Shown here: piece by piece, positions 1-7,821 of the stretch
Layout: each line of letters starts with the position of its first letter
Position numbering within the stretch: the stretch's first letter is position 1
Assembly: GCA_021847345.1 (NCBI GenBank)
Contig: JAJZTW010000029.1
Span: 1-42,357, forward strand
Origin: Pseudomonadota bacterium
GTDB lineage: Bacteria; Pseudomonadota; Gammaproteobacteria; Burkholderiales; Burkholderiaceae_C
Length of the DNA stretch: 42,357 nucleotides
Direction of reading: 5' to 3'
Notes under the pieces: model-generated
Told to the model about the DNA's origin: nothing
Seen by the model: only the letters and a program-made list of their open reading frames with translations
The model's database searches: none
Made by a program: the position numbers and the translations under genes

Positions 1-938
1 TCGGCGAGTTCGGCGAGCCCGGTGCGCAGCGCGCGCAGCATCGCCGGCTCGGTCTCGAGGTGCCCGCAATCGAGCAGGCGGGTGCGCAGACGCGGCAGCC
101 ATTGCCGCAACACGCGCAGATTGCCGGGCGGGCACATCGCGTCGTTGCTGCCGTGCACGGCCAGCACCGGCCAATGCGCGTCGCGCAGGGCCTGCACGCA
201 ACGCCGCAAATGCTGGCGACCGAGCCAGCAGGCATGGCTCAGATAATGCCACTGAATCCGGTTGCGATTTTGTAGATCCCGAAGCTTTCGCGACGACATT
301 CGCTTTTGTCGTCGCGTGTCGCCGAACAGCATCGCGTTTTCGAACAGGCTCCAGATCAACCCGAATCTGCGTCTTTGCGCGACTGTTCCATCGCGCGACA
401 CTGTTGCGCAACACTGCAACAGTTTGTCCGCCCTGGTGGCGCCGGCCGCGTGCAGCAGGGAATGCCAGGCGCGCGGGGCGCGCCGACGTCCGGCCAGCAT
501 GAAGCGCGCGGTGTCGCGTCGCGACGTGAGGTAGCTGCCGCGCAGCAGCAGGGCGCGAACTCGCGTCGGATGGGCGGCGGCGTAGGCCAGCGCCAGCGCG
601 GCTCCCCACGAGCCGCCGTACACGCTCCAGTTGCTCAGCCCGAGGTGCTCGCGAACCCGCTCGAGGTCGCGCACCAGCAGTCCGGTGTTGTTGCGCCGGG
701 TCGAGCCGCGCGGGCGCGAGCGCGCGCAGCCTCGCTGGTCCACCCAGACCAGGTAATGGCGTCGGGCGTCGAACAGCAGCGGCTCGCGCAGACGCGAGCC
801 GCCGCCCGGGCCTCCATGCACGATCAGCACCGCGGGAAGCGCCGGGTCGCCCGCGGTGGCCAGCGCGACGCGATGGCCCTGGCCGACCTGCAGCGCCTGC
901 AGGTGAATTCGGGAATGCGAGTGGCTGGCAGACGGCAT
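1..938 (-). CDS. S33 family alpha/beta-hydrolase peptidase, proline iminopeptidase-like (3' end cut by window edge)
   Basis: The frame is open from the ATG at 938 down to the window edge (312 codons, no stop), so the C-terminus is missing, probably by only a few residues. The protein matches prolyl aminopeptidases: an oxyanion-hole motif HGGPGGG at residues 41-47, a nucleophile elbow GGSWG with Ser110, an acid loop HGSND with Asp266, and a late CGHLE with His293. The family removes N-terminal proline or short peptides in the cytoplasm. The gene is divergent from pqqA with 79 bp between starts, so it could supply peptidase activity to PQQ maturation, but that is inference. Bases 240-420 are more AT-rich than the neighbouring coding DNA and encode the variable cap domain. 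Without the gene's end, a non-peptidase S33 hydrolase cannot be excluded. Confidence 0.85.
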   Translation of the reverse strand, partial: MPSASHSHSRIHLQALQVGQGHRVALATAGDPALPAVLIVHGGPGGGSRLREPLLFDARRHYLVWVDQRGCARSRPRGSTRRNNTGLLVRDLERVREHLGLSNWSVYGGSWGAALALAYAAAHPTRVRALLLRGSYLTSRRDTARFMLAGRRRAPRAWHSLLHAAGATRADKLLQCCATVSRDGTVAQRRRFGLIWSLFENAMLFGDTRRQKRMSSRKLRDLQNRNRIQWHYLSHACWLGRQHLRRCVQALRDAHWPVLAVHGSNDAMCPPGNLRVLRQWLPRLRTRLLDCGHLETEPAMLRALRTGLAELA

Positions 939-1017
939 GGGATTTGCTTAGGATATATCGGGGACGCAAATCGCGCCCTGTTCGTTGCACTCAACTCTAT
1001 TGCTCAGGAGACATCCG
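939..1017. promoter_or_regulatory. Divergent promoter region between the peptidase gene and pqqA
   Basis: This 79 bp gap must carry the leftward peptidase promoter and probably the pqq promoter. The only AT-rich core is GGATATATC around 951-959. I cannot assign a convincing -35/-10 pair to either strand. The pqqA ribosome binding site is CAGGAG near 1006, about 7 bp before its ATG. Confidence 0.45.
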
Positions 1018-1092
1018 ATGAAATGGACCACGCCGGCCTTCACCGAAATGCGTTTCGGTTTTGAAATCACGATGTATATCGCCAACCGCTGA
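1018..1092 (+). CDS. pqqA: PQQ precursor peptide PqqA
   Basis: This 24-residue peptide gene is too short for ordinary ORF calling. PqqA is the ribosomally made substrate from which pyrroloquinoline quinone is built: PqqE joins a conserved Glu and Tyr carbon-to-carbon, and the pair is then excised and oxidised. The spacing Glu16-x3-Tyr20 within [10 protein letters not shown] is exactly that of the family, and the length matches (usually 22-29 residues). CAGGAG lies just upstream of the ATG. It is the first gene of pqqABCDE, and two hairpins follow its stop, which may keep pqqA transcripts in excess over the enzyme genes. Confidence 0.97.
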   Translation: MKWTTPAFTEMRFGFEITMYIANR

Positions 1093-1109
1093 TATCGGCG
1101 CGAGTACCC

Positions 1110-1163
1110 GGCCGGGCCGGCATCATGCCGCCCGGCCTTGACCGGGCGCTTTCGCGCTCGGTC
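1110..1163 (+). terminator. Two stacked hairpins between pqqA and pqqB (attenuator-like)
   Basis: Hairpin 1 spans 1110-1137: an 8 bp stem GGCCGGGC/GCCCGGCC, one bulged C, a GGC/GCC extension and loop ATCAT. Hairpin 2 spans 1140-1163: a 10 bp stem GACCGGGCGC/GCGCTCGGTC with one G-U pair and loop TTTC. They fill the start of the 206 bp gap between pqqA and pqqB. There is no U-tract, so they may be partial terminators or 3'-end stabilisers of a short pqqA mRNA. In other bacteria pqqA message is known to exceed that of downstream pqq genes, which fits. Confidence 0.6.
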
Positions 1164-1298
1164 ATTCCCGAATTCCCGAAACCCCGCATTGTCTGCTGCG
1201 GCATGCCGTGGCGCCCCGGTGCGCCGGGCTTGCGCGCGACATGCGCGCGCCGCCGTGCATGCGGTCCCGCGGCAACCTGCTCCAAGCCAGTCTCGAAC

Positions 1299-2216
1299 AT
1301 GCACATCCGCATCCTGGGTTCGGCCGCCGGCGGCGGTTTCCCGCAATGGAACTGCAACTGCGCCAACTGTGACGGGGTGCGCCGAGGCAGCATCCGCGCA
1401 CGCAGGCGCACCCAGTCGTCGATCGCGGCGCGCGCCGGAGACGGCGACTGGCTGCTGTTCAATGCCTCGCCCGACGTGTTGCAGCAGATCCAGGGCTTCG
1501 ACGCGCTGCAGCCGGCGCGCGCGCTGCGCGACACCGGCATCGGCGCGGTGCTGCTGATGGACGCGCAGGTCGACCACACCACCGGGCTGTACATGCTGCG
1601 CGAGAGTCGGCGCGCGCTGCAGATCTGGGGCACCGCGCCGGTGCGCGAGGACCTCAGCACCGGCAACCCGATCCTGCGCGTGCTCGAGCATTTCTGCGGC
1701 GTGCAATGGCAGGAACTGGCGGTCGACGGCAGCGAGGTCGAGATCGCCGCGGCCGGCGGGCTGCGCGTGCGTGCGCTGGCGCTGAGCAGCAAGGCGCCGC
1801 CGTATTCCCCGCATCGCCACGCCCCCGTGCCGGGCGACAACATCGGCGTCGTGCTGCGCGACCCGCAAAGCGGGCGCAGCCTGTTCTACGCCCCCGGCCT
1901 GGGGGCCATCGAGGACCATGTGCGCGAAGCCATGCACCAGGTCGACTGCGTGCTGGTCGACGGCACCTTCTGGACCGACGACGAAATGCAGAGCGTGGGA
2001 GTGACCGGCAAGAGCGCCCGCGCTCTGGGGCACCTGCCGCAATCGGGCCCTGGCGGCATGATCGAGCAGCTCGACCTGCTGCCGGCGACGACGCGCAAGC
2101 TGCTCATCCACATCAACAACACGAACCCGATCCTGCGCGAGGACAGCGCCGAGCGCGCCGAGCTCGCCGCGCATGGCATCGAGGTCTGCCACGACGGGCT
2201 CGACATCGCGCTGTGA
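1299..2216 (+). CDS. pqqB: PQQ biosynthesis protein PqqB
   Basis: This 305-residue protein belongs to the metallo-beta-lactamase-fold PqqB family (usual length about 300-308). PqqB acts late in PQQ synthesis, in tailoring of the excised Glu-Tyr intermediate. Visible signatures are the N-terminal [58 protein letters not shown] and HINNTNPIL, all in family order. The ATG at 1299 was chosen because [13 protein letters not shown] is the standard start; the frame extends 58 codons further upstream, but that part crosses the hairpin region and does not look coding. It ends 22 bp before the proposed pqqC start. Confidence in identity is very high. Confidence 0.97.
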   Translation: MHIRILGSAAGGGFPQWNCNCANCDGVRRGSIRARRRTQSSIAARAGDGDWLLFNASPDVLQQIQGFDALQPARALRDTGIGAVLLMDAQVDHTTGLYMLRESRRALQIWGTAPVREDLSTGNPILRVLEHFCGVQWQELAVDGSEVEIAAAGGLRVRALALSSKAPPYSPHRHAPVPGDNIGVVLRDPQSGRSLFYAPGLGAIEDHVREAMHQVDCVLVDGTFWTDDEMQSVGVTGKSARALGHLPQSGPGGMIEQLDLLPATTRKLLIHINNTNPILREDSAERAELAAHGIEVCHDGLDIAL

Positions 2217-2238
2217 CGGCGCTTCGCAGGAGATCGAC

Positions 2239-2952
2239 TTGTCCCAAGACACGGCACCCCAGGCCCCCTGGGGGCGCGACGAATTCGAGGCCCGGCTGCG
2301 CGAGCGCGGCGCCGCGTATCACATCCATCACCCGTTCAACGTCATGCTCAACGGCGGCCGCGCCACGCCCGAGCAGATCCGCGGATGGGTGGCCAATCGC
2401 TACTACTACCAGATCTCGATCCCGATCAAGGACGCCGCGGTGCTGTCCAACTGCCCGGATCGCGAGGTGCGCAGGCAGTGGATCCAGCGCATTCTCGACC
2501 ACGACGGCCACGGCGACGACGCCGGCGGCATCGAGGCCTGGGTGCGCCTGGGCCTGGCCGTGGGGCTGCAGCGCGACGAGATCGAGGACCTGCGCCACGT
2601 GCTTCCCGGCACGCGTTTCGCGGTCGACGCCTATGTGAACTTCTGTCGCCAGCGTCCGTGGCAGGAATCGGTGTGCGCGTCGCTGACCGAACTGTTCGCG
2701 CCGAAGATCCACAAGGAACGCCTCGCGAACTGGCCGCAGCACTACCCGTGGATCGACAGCGAGGGCCTGCAGTATTTTCGCAATCGCACCACGCAGGCCC
2801 GGCGCGACGTCGAGCAGGGCCTGGCCGTGACCCTGGAGTATTTCGACACCCGGGAGTTGCAGCAGCGTGCCTTGCAGATCCTGCAATTCAAGCTCGACGT
2901 GCTTTGGCAGATGAACGATGCCATGGCCTTGCGATACGGAGTCAACCCATGA
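2239..2952 (+). CDS. pqqC: Pyrroloquinoline-quinone synthase PqqC
   Basis: PqqC catalyses the last step of PQQ formation, the cofactorless ring closure and eight-electron oxidation of AHQQ. The 237-residue product has the family motifs [42 protein letters not shown] and HYPWID. I place the start at TTG 2239, because CAGGAG ends 6 bp before it and it gives the usual family length. Upstream in-frame starts would lie inside pqqB without a ribosome binding site. The stop overlaps the pqqD start (ATGA at 2949-2952), so the two are translationally coupled. Confidence 0.96.
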   Translation: MSQDTAPQAPWGRDEFEARLRERGAAYHIHHPFNVMLNGGRATPEQIRGWVANRYYYQISIPIKDAAVLSNCPDREVRRQWIQRILDHDGHGDDAGGIEAWVRLGLAVGLQRDEIEDLRHVLPGTRFAVDAYVNFCRQRPWQESVCASLTELFAPKIHKERLANWPQHYPWIDSEGLQYFRNRTTQARRDVEQGLAVTLEYFDTRELQQRALQILQFKLDVLWQMNDAMALRYGVNP

Positions 2953-3233
2953 CAGAGCGCACCGAACCCGACGAGAGCCTGCTGCCGCGGGTGCAGCCCC
3001 GCTTCCGCCTGCAATGGGAACAGGCCCAGCAGTCCTGGGTGCTGCTGTACCCGGAAGGCATGGTCAAGCTCAACCAGAGCGCGGGCGAGATCATGAAGCG
3101 TTGCGACGGGGCCCGTTCGGTGCAGCAGATCATCGACGACCTCGAGCACACCTTCGAGATCGACGATCTCGGAGGCGACGTGCGCGATTTCCTGCAGATC
3201 GCCACTCGCCAGAGCTGGCTGGAGTGGGTGTGA
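2949..3233 (+). CDS. pqqD: PQQ biosynthesis chaperone PqqD
   Basis: This 94-residue protein is the peptide chaperone that binds PqqA and presents it to the radical SAM enzyme PqqE. It shows the PqqD (RRE) pattern: [21 protein letters not shown], then LNQSAGEI, a helix around IIDDLEHTF, and [16 protein letters not shown] at the end. Length is typical (about 90-95). Its ATG overlaps the pqqC stop and its TGA overlaps the GTG of pqqE, so pqqC, pqqD and pqqE are chained by 4-base overlaps. This suits a protein that works in complex with PqqE. Confidence 0.96.
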   Translation: MTERTEPDESLLPRVQPRFRLQWEQAQQSWVLLYPEGMVKLNQSAGEIMKRCDGARSVQQIIDDLEHTFEIDDLGGDVRDFLQIATRQSWLEWV

Positions 3234-4399
3234 TCCCCGGCGGCGAATCGGCGGTGAATCCGTCCGACAGGCCCGAGGATGCGCCGCCGCGGCCGGGGCC
3301 GCCGCTGTGGCTGCTGGCCGAGCTCACCTACCGCTGCCCGCTGCACTGCGTGTTCTGCTTCAACCCGGTGGACTACGAGCAGGCTGGCGAGGAACTGGGC
3401 ACCGAGGACTGGCTGCGGGTGCTGCGCGAGGCGCGCGAGCTGGGGGCCGTGCAGTGCGGCTTCTCCGGTGGCGAGCCGCTGATGCGCGACGATCTCGAGC
3501 TGCTGGTGGCCGAGGCGCGTCGCCTGGGCTTCTACACCAACCTGCTGACTTCCGGAGTCGGGCTCACCGAGCAGCGCGCGGCGGCGCTGCGCGCGGCCGG
3601 GCTGGACCATGTGCAGCTGTCCTTCCAGGACTCGACCGCCGAGCTCAACGATTTTCTCTCCCACACCCGGACCTTCGAGCTCAAGCAGCGCGTGGCGCGC
3701 ATGATCAAGGCCAATGGCTGGCCGATGGTCATGAACGTGGTCGTGCATCGCATGAACATCGACCACATCGACCGCATCATCGGCATGGCCGCCGAACTCG
3801 GCGCGGAGTATCTGGAGCTGGCGAACTCGCAGTACTACTCGTGGGCGCACGTGAATCGCGACCACCTGCTGCCGTCGCGCGAGCAACTCGAGCGCGCCGA
3901 GCAATGCACGCGCCAGTGGCGAGAGCGCCTGGGCGACTCGATGCGCATCTTCTACGTGGTGCCGGACTATTACGAGACGCGCCCGAAGAAGTGCATGAAC
4001 GGATGGGGCAACGTGTTCCTCACGGTCACCCCCGACGGCCTGGCGCTTCCCTGCCACACCGCGCGCATGCTGCCCGGCCTGGAGTTTCCCGACGTGCGGC
4101 AGGCCTCGCTGCAGCATGCCTGGTACGAGTCGCCGGCCTTCGCGCGCTACCGCGGAACGGCGTGGATGAAGGAGCCCTGCCGTTCCTGCGACGAAAAGCA
4201 CCAGGACCTCGGCGGCTGCCGCTGCCAGGCCTACATGCTGGCCGGCGACGCCGAGGCCGCCGACCCCGTGTGCGACAAGTCGCCGCAGCACGCGCGGGTC
4301 CAGGAGGCGGTGCGCAAGGCCCAGGCCGGTGGCGCCGTGGAGCAGCCGCTGGTGTTTCGCAACCCGCAGGAGTCGCGCCGCCTGGGTCGGCCGTTCTGA
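3230..4399 (+). CDS. pqqE: PqqA peptide cyclase PqqE (radical SAM/SPASM)
   Basis: PqqE uses S-adenosylmethionine and iron-sulphur clusters to form the carbon-carbon bond between Glu16 and Tyr20 of PqqA. In this 389-residue product the radical SAM cluster motif is CPLHCVFC with Cys36, Cys40 and Cys43. FSGGEPLMRDDLE follows, and a C-terminal SPASM domain carries the cysteines of KCMNGWGN, LPCHTA, EPCRSCDEKHQDLGGCRC and DPVC. The start is GTG at 3230, overlapping the pqqD stop, with GGAG at 3221-3224; a second in-frame GTG at 3254 is the alternative. It is the last gene of the operon; no pqqF follows. The end converges on pabBC. Confidence 0.96.
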   Translation: MIPGGESAVNPSDRPEDAPPRPGPPLWLLAELTYRCPLHCVFCFNPVDYEQAGEELGTEDWLRVLREARELGAVQCGFSGGEPLMRDDLELLVAEARRLGFYTNLLTSGVGLTEQRAAALRAAGLDHVQLSFQDSTAELNDFLSHTRTFELKQRVARMIKANGWPMVMNVVVHRMNIDHIDRIIGMAAELGAEYLELANSQYYSWAHVNRDHLLPSREQLERAEQCTRQWRERLGDSMRIFYVVPDYYETRPKKCMNGWGNVFLTVTPDGLALPCHTARMLPGLEFPDVRQASLQHAWYESPAFARYRGTAWMKEPCRSCDEKHQDLGGCRCQAYMLAGDAEAADPVCDKSPQHARVQEAVRKAQAGGAVEQPLVFRNPQESRRLGRPF

Positions 4400-4401
4400 T
4401 G

Positions 4402-4457
4402 GCCCCCGGGGCTCGGGGAATCCCGGGGGCGGCCCTGCGATTCCTCGAGTGCAGGGC
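4402..4457. terminator. Bidirectional terminator between pqqE and pabBC
   Basis: Two inverted repeats sit between the convergent genes: GCCCCCGGG at 4402-4410 pairs with CCCGGGGGC near 4422-4430, and GCCCTGC at 4432-4438 pairs with GCAGGGC at 4451-4457. The second overlaps the final bases of pabBC. There is no strong T-tract on either strand. Confidence 0.5.
4424..4448 (+). repeat. Possible degraded copy of the palindromic repeat
   Basis: The stretch GGGGCGGCCCTGCG followed by TTCCTCGA closely resembles the distal half of the repeat at 20624-20786 (GGGGCGGCCCTGCG then TTTTCTCGA). The left arm GAGAAAAC is not recognisable. It may be a decayed copy between convergent gene ends, or a chance similarity in GC-rich terminator DNA. 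Confidence 0.35.
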
Positions 4458-6373
4458 TACCGAATCGGGCGCCCGGCGCCGTTCCCACCCGGAGCGCCGG
4501 CATGCGCGGCGCGCAGCGTCGCGGCCAGGGTCGCGCGCACGCCGTTGCTCAGCATCAGCGCCTGGGCCCGCAGCAGGTCCTCGCGTCGCAGTACCCGCTC
4601 GCCCGCGCCCAGCGCGGGGTCGGCGAGCAGGGCCGCGCGCGCCACGCCGGGCAGCAGCCCGCAACGCAGCGGCGGGGTCCACCAGCGGCCGTCCAGGCGC
4701 ACGAACACATTGCTGCGTGCGCCTTCGCACAACTCGCCGCGCTGGTTGAAGAACAGGGCATCGAAGGCGCCCATGCGCTCGCAGACCTGCCAGGCACGGT
4801 CGTAGCGCTCGCGGTGGGTGGTCTTGTGACGCAGCAGCGGGTCGTTGGCGTCGAGCACCGGGTCGGGCACCACGTCCTCGGCCAGCAGCACGTCCACCCG
4901 CGGCGGAGTCGCCGGCAGCGGCACGCAACGAATGTCGAAGCTGCCGTCGTGGCGCAATTCGATGCGCGTGCGCCGGCTCCAGGCGCCCGCGCCGACGGTC
5001 TCGCCCGGCCGCGCCGAATGCGCTTCTGCCAGCGCGCGCAGCACCGCGTGACGATCGAAGGCGAAGCCGAAATGGCGCGCCGAGCGACCGAGTCGGCGTA
5101 GATGCGCGTCGATGCGCGCGCGCTGGGTCGGGTAGTGCGCGGCGAAGCTCTCGATCAGCCCGAAACCGGGATCCAGGCTGGTCGCGAAGCGTGCCTTGAG
5201 CCAGCATTCGTCCCACTCGCCGCGAGGCGTCGAGTCGGCGACCACGCCACCGCCGACCCCCAGGCGCGCGGCGCGTGTCAGCCCGCGCCGCGCGGCGTCG
5301 ATCTCCAGCGTGCGGATGGCCACCGAGAAGTCGCCCAGCGTCGCGCACGGAGTTCCCGGGGTTTCGCCGCCGGGAGCCGGCCGCAGCCAGCCGATGGCTC
5401 CCGTGTAGAGCCCGCGCGCCCGGGGCTCGAGTTCCCGGATGATGCGCATGGTGCGGTGCTTGGGCGCGCCCACCACCGAGCCGCAGGGGAACAGCGCGTG
5501 CCAAAACTGCGCCCAGTCGACGTCGTCGCGCAGCTGCGCGCGCACGGTGGAGGTCATCTGCCAGACCGTGGCATACGGTTCGGTGACGAAGCGTCGCGGA
5601 ACCTGCACGCTGCCGGGACGCGCCAGGCGTCCGAGGTCGTTGCGCAGCAGGTCGAGAATCATCAGGTTCTCGGCGCGGTTCTTGGGGTCGGTGCGAAGCC
5701 AGGCCGCCGATTCGGCGTCGCTTCGCGCATCGTCATGGCGCGGCGCCGTGCCCTTCATCGGGCGAACCTCGATCCACCCTTGCCGGTCGAGGCGGAAAAA
5801 GCGCTCGGGCGACAGGCTCAGCACCCAGCGCCCGCGCAGCCGGGCGAGCGCACGGTAGGCCGTGGGCTGCGCGCGCCGCAATGCCAGGTACAGCGCGATG
5901 GGGTGTCCGAAGGCACGCGCGTTCAGCGTGAAGGTGTGGTTGACCTGGTAGGTCTCGCCGGCCTCGATGCGTTGCAGGATGGATTGCAGCGCCTGCTCGT
6001 ATTCGCCGCGGCTCGACTGCGCGCGCCACGCCGCCAGGCCCGCCGGGGCCTCGGGGCCGCTTTCGCGCACGCGCTCCAGCAGCCACGCGTCGACCGCCGC
6101 GTCGTCGGCCAGTTGCCGTGCCGCGCCGAAGCTCAGCGCTTCGACGCGCGGCGAGCCAGGGTGCTGGCGCACCTCCAGGTCCGCCAGCGCGCGGGCCGCG
6201 CCGAAGCCGGCGAACAGCGCGACCTCGCGGCCCGCGCGCAGTTGCTCCTCGAGCCAGCGCGGCATGTGCCGGGCTCTCGCGTCGTCGTCGGCCAGCCAGT
6301 GCTCGCACGGCGCCTGCAGCAGGCGAGCGGGCGCGTCGACGGGGTCGAACAGCACAAAGCAGGAATCGGTCAT
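4457..6373 (-). CDS. pabBC: Bifunctional aminodeoxychorismate synthase component I / aminodeoxychorismate lyase
   Basis: The 638-residue product fuses PabB and PabC, which together turn chorismate into para-aminobenzoate for folate synthesis in the cytoplasm. The first ~390 residues are the chorismate-binding half, with GETYQVNHTF, RPMKGTAPR, ENLMILDLLRNDLGRLA, FPCGSVVGAPKHRTM and YTGAIGWL. The last ~230 residues are the PLP-dependent fold-type IV lyase, with the lysine of HKTTHRERYDRAW, then FNQRGELCEGARSNVF and GLLPGVARAALL. The glutamine amidotransferase subunit (PabA) is not nearby. The ATG at 6373 is preferred because MTDSCFVLFDDP-type starts fit the family; ATGs at 6385 and 6415 are possible, and no site has a good ribosome binding sequence. 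Its start region faces the divergent BtuF-like gene. Confidence 0.93.
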   Translation of the reverse strand: MTDSCFVLFDPVDAPARLLQAPCEHWLADDDARARHMPRWLEEQLRAGREVALFAGFGAARALADLEVRQHPGSPRVEALSFGAARQLADDAAVDAWLLERVRESGPEAPAGLAAWRAQSSRGEYEQALQSILQRIEAGETYQVNHTFTLNARAFGHPIALYLALRRAQPTAYRALARLRGRWVLSLSPERFFRLDRQGWIEVRPMKGTAPRHDDARSDAESAAWLRTDPKNRAENLMILDLLRNDLGRLARPGSVQVPRRFVTEPYATVWQMTSTVRAQLRDDVDWAQFWHALFPCGSVVGAPKHRTMRIIRELEPRARGLYTGAIGWLRPAPGGETPGTPCATLGDFSVAIRTLEIDAARRGLTRAARLGVGGGVVADSTPRGEWDECWLKARFATSLDPGFGLIESFAAHYPTQRARIDAHLRRLGRSARHFGFAFDRHAVLRALAEAHSARPGETVGAGAWSRRTRIELRHDGSFDIRCVPLPATPPRVDVLLAEDVVPDPVLDANDPLLRHKTTHRERYDRAWQVCERMGAFDALFFNQRGELCEGARSNVFVRLDGRWWTPPLRCGLLPGVARAALLADPALGAGERVLRREDLLRAQALMLSNGVRATLAATLRAAHAGAPGGNGAGRPIR

Positions 6374-6488
6374 CACGGTACCCATTGCTAGCAATTGGCA
6401 TGCCAGGCGCGACATGGGGGCGGTGCTCGTCAGCGGGTGTTTATCATGGTCCGACGCGCGGCGCGCCAGCCGCGTCGAAATCCCTGCC

Positions 6489-7349
6489 GTGAACCCTGTC
6501 CCGAGCCACCGCCAAGCCCGCCAACCCCGCCAACCCCGCGAGCTGGCGCCTCGCCTGCCCGAGCGAATCGTCTGCCTGACCGAGGAGTCCACCGAGACCC
6601 TCTATCTGCTGGGCGAGCAGCGGCGCATCGTCGGCATCTCGGGCTTCACCGTGCGTCCGCCGCAGGCGCGCCGCGAGAAGCCCCGGGTCAGCGCGTTCAC
6701 GAGCGCCAACATCGATCGCATCGTCGCGTTGCGTCCCGACCTCGTGCTCGGGTTCTCGGACCTGCAGGCCGACATCGCTCGCGAGCTGATCGGCCGTGGC
6801 ATCGAGGTGTGGATCAGCAACCAGCGCAGTGTGACGGAAATCCTGGGCTACGTGCTGCGCCTGGGCGCCATGGTCGGCGCGCCGCGGCGCGCGCAGCGCC
6901 TCGTGGCAGGCTGGCAGGCCGGATTCGAGAGACTGCGGCGCCAGGCGGCGGCCTGGCCCAGGCGCCCGCGGGTGTACTTCGAGGAATGGGATCAGCCGAT
7001 GATCTGCGGCATCCGCTGGGTCAGCGAACTCATCGCGCTGGCTGGCGGCGACGATGTGTTCGCCGACCTTGCCGAGGGGGCCCTGGGGTCGCAGCGCATC
7101 ATCGCCGATGCCGACGAGGTGCCGCGCCGTGCCCCCGAGATCATCGTCGGCTCGTGGTGCGGCAAGAAGTTCCAGCCGGCGCGGGTCGCCGCCCGTCCGG
7201 GCTGGCAGGACATCCCGGCGGTGCGAGGCGGACAGTTGCACGAAATCAAATCGCCCCTGATCCTGCAGCCCGGACCCGCTGCATTGAGCGACGGAGTGCA
7301 CGCGCTGGCCGCGATTTTCGCGCAATGGCAGCACTCGCACCCTGTGTAG
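6489..7349 (+). CDS. BtuF-like cobalamin-binding protein (periplasmic-binding fold), no clear signal peptide
   Basis: The 286-residue product has the helical-backbone substrate-binding fold of the BtuF/FecB group. It begins ERIVCLTEESTETLYLLGEQ, then has a FTVRPPQARREKPRVSAF segment, ALRPDLVLGFSDLQADI, a long central helix, FEEWDQPMICGIRWVSELI, APEIIVGSWCGKKF and SPLILQPGPAALSDG. BtuF-type proteins bind vitamin B12 for an ABC importer, but no btuC or btuD lies in the window. The GTG at 6489 gives the compact form without a signal peptide. An upstream ATG at 6414 would add a short segment with a VSGC lipobox look-alike but no proper signal peptide. It could bind a corrinoid or another tetrapyrrole or metal chelate. 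Confidence 0.8.
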   Translation: MNPVPSHRQARQPRQPRELAPRLPERIVCLTEESTETLYLLGEQRRIVGISGFTVRPPQARREKPRVSAFTSANIDRIVALRPDLVLGFSDLQADIARELIGRGIEVWISNQRSVTEILGYVLRLGAMVGAPRRAQRLVAGWQAGFERLRRQAAAWPRRPRVYFEEWDQPMICGIRWVSELIALAGGDDVFADLAEGALGSQRIIADADEVPRRAPEIIVGSWCGKKFQPARVAARPGWQDIPAVRGGQLHEIKSPLILQPGPAALSDGVHALAAIFAQWQHSHPV

Positions 7350-7424
7350 TTGTGGAGCATCAAGGCTTGCGAAGCCTGCTCGCGCGACACTGAGGGCCTG
7401 ATTCAACGTCGAAGGAGCGCGGGC

Positions 7425-7778
7425 ATGCAAGCCGAACCCAGCATCGTTTTCCGGGGCATGGAGCCCAGCGCCGCACTGCGCCAGCGCATCGAGCAGCGCA
7501 TCCAGCGCCTGCAGCATCTGCATCCTCATCTCATGAGCTGTCGGGTCACGGTCGAGCCCCACGGGCTGCATCAGCACCAGGGGCATCACTTTCACGTGCG
7601 AGTCGACGTCACGGCTCCGGGGCATGAACTGGTGGTCGACCGCGAGCCGGCGGCGCACCAGCAGCACGAGGATCCATTCGTTGCCGTGCGCGACGCCTTC
7701 GACGCGATGGAGCGCCGCGTGGAGGATCTCGCACGCATCGAGCGTGGCGACGTCAAGACCCACCATCCCGAGGCCTGA
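7425..7778 (+). CDS. HPF/RaiA-family ribosome-associated protein
   Basis: This 117-residue protein resembles the short hibernation-promoting factor / sigma-54 modulation family, which binds the 30S subunit in slow growth. Family features are a beta strand SIVFRGMEPSAALRQRIEQR, a helix IQRLQHLHPHLMSCRVTVEP, a histidine-rich turn HQHQGHHFHVRVDV, and a C-terminal helix AVRDAFDAMERRVEDLAR. The start at 7425 follows GAAGGAG at 7411-7417 with 8 bp spacing. It lies 75 bp after the BtuF-like gene on the same strand. The histidine-rich loop distinguishes it from classical HPF, so the ribosomal role is inferred from fold and length only. Confidence 0.82.
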   Translation: MQAEPSIVFRGMEPSAALRQRIEQRIQRLQHLHPHLMSCRVTVEPHGLHQHQGHHFHVRVDVTAPGHELVVDREPAAHQQHEDPFVAVRDAFDAMERRVEDLARIERGDVKTHHPEA

Positions 7779-7797
7779 TGCGACGCGCTCGGGCAGC

Positions 7798-7821
7798 GCC
7801 GGGCCCGGTCCCGGGGTCGGC
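7798..7821. terminator. Imperfect hairpin between convergent genes
   Basis: GCCGGGCCCGG at 7798-7808 can pair with CCGGGGTCGGC at 7811-7821 with two mismatches. It fills the 43 bp gap between the HPF-like gene and the convergent OmpH-like gene, and could stop transcription from both sides. Confidence 0.35.

Noticed and set aside
6414..6488. Lipoprotein start for the BtuF-like gene (VSGC lipobox)
   Set aside because: The stretch before the cysteine is only eight residues, has no positive charge and no hydrophobic core of proper length.
6374..6592. 73-codon N-terminal extension of PabBC
   Set aside because: It overlaps the divergent BtuF-like gene start, and its Arg/Trp-rich sequence has no family match.
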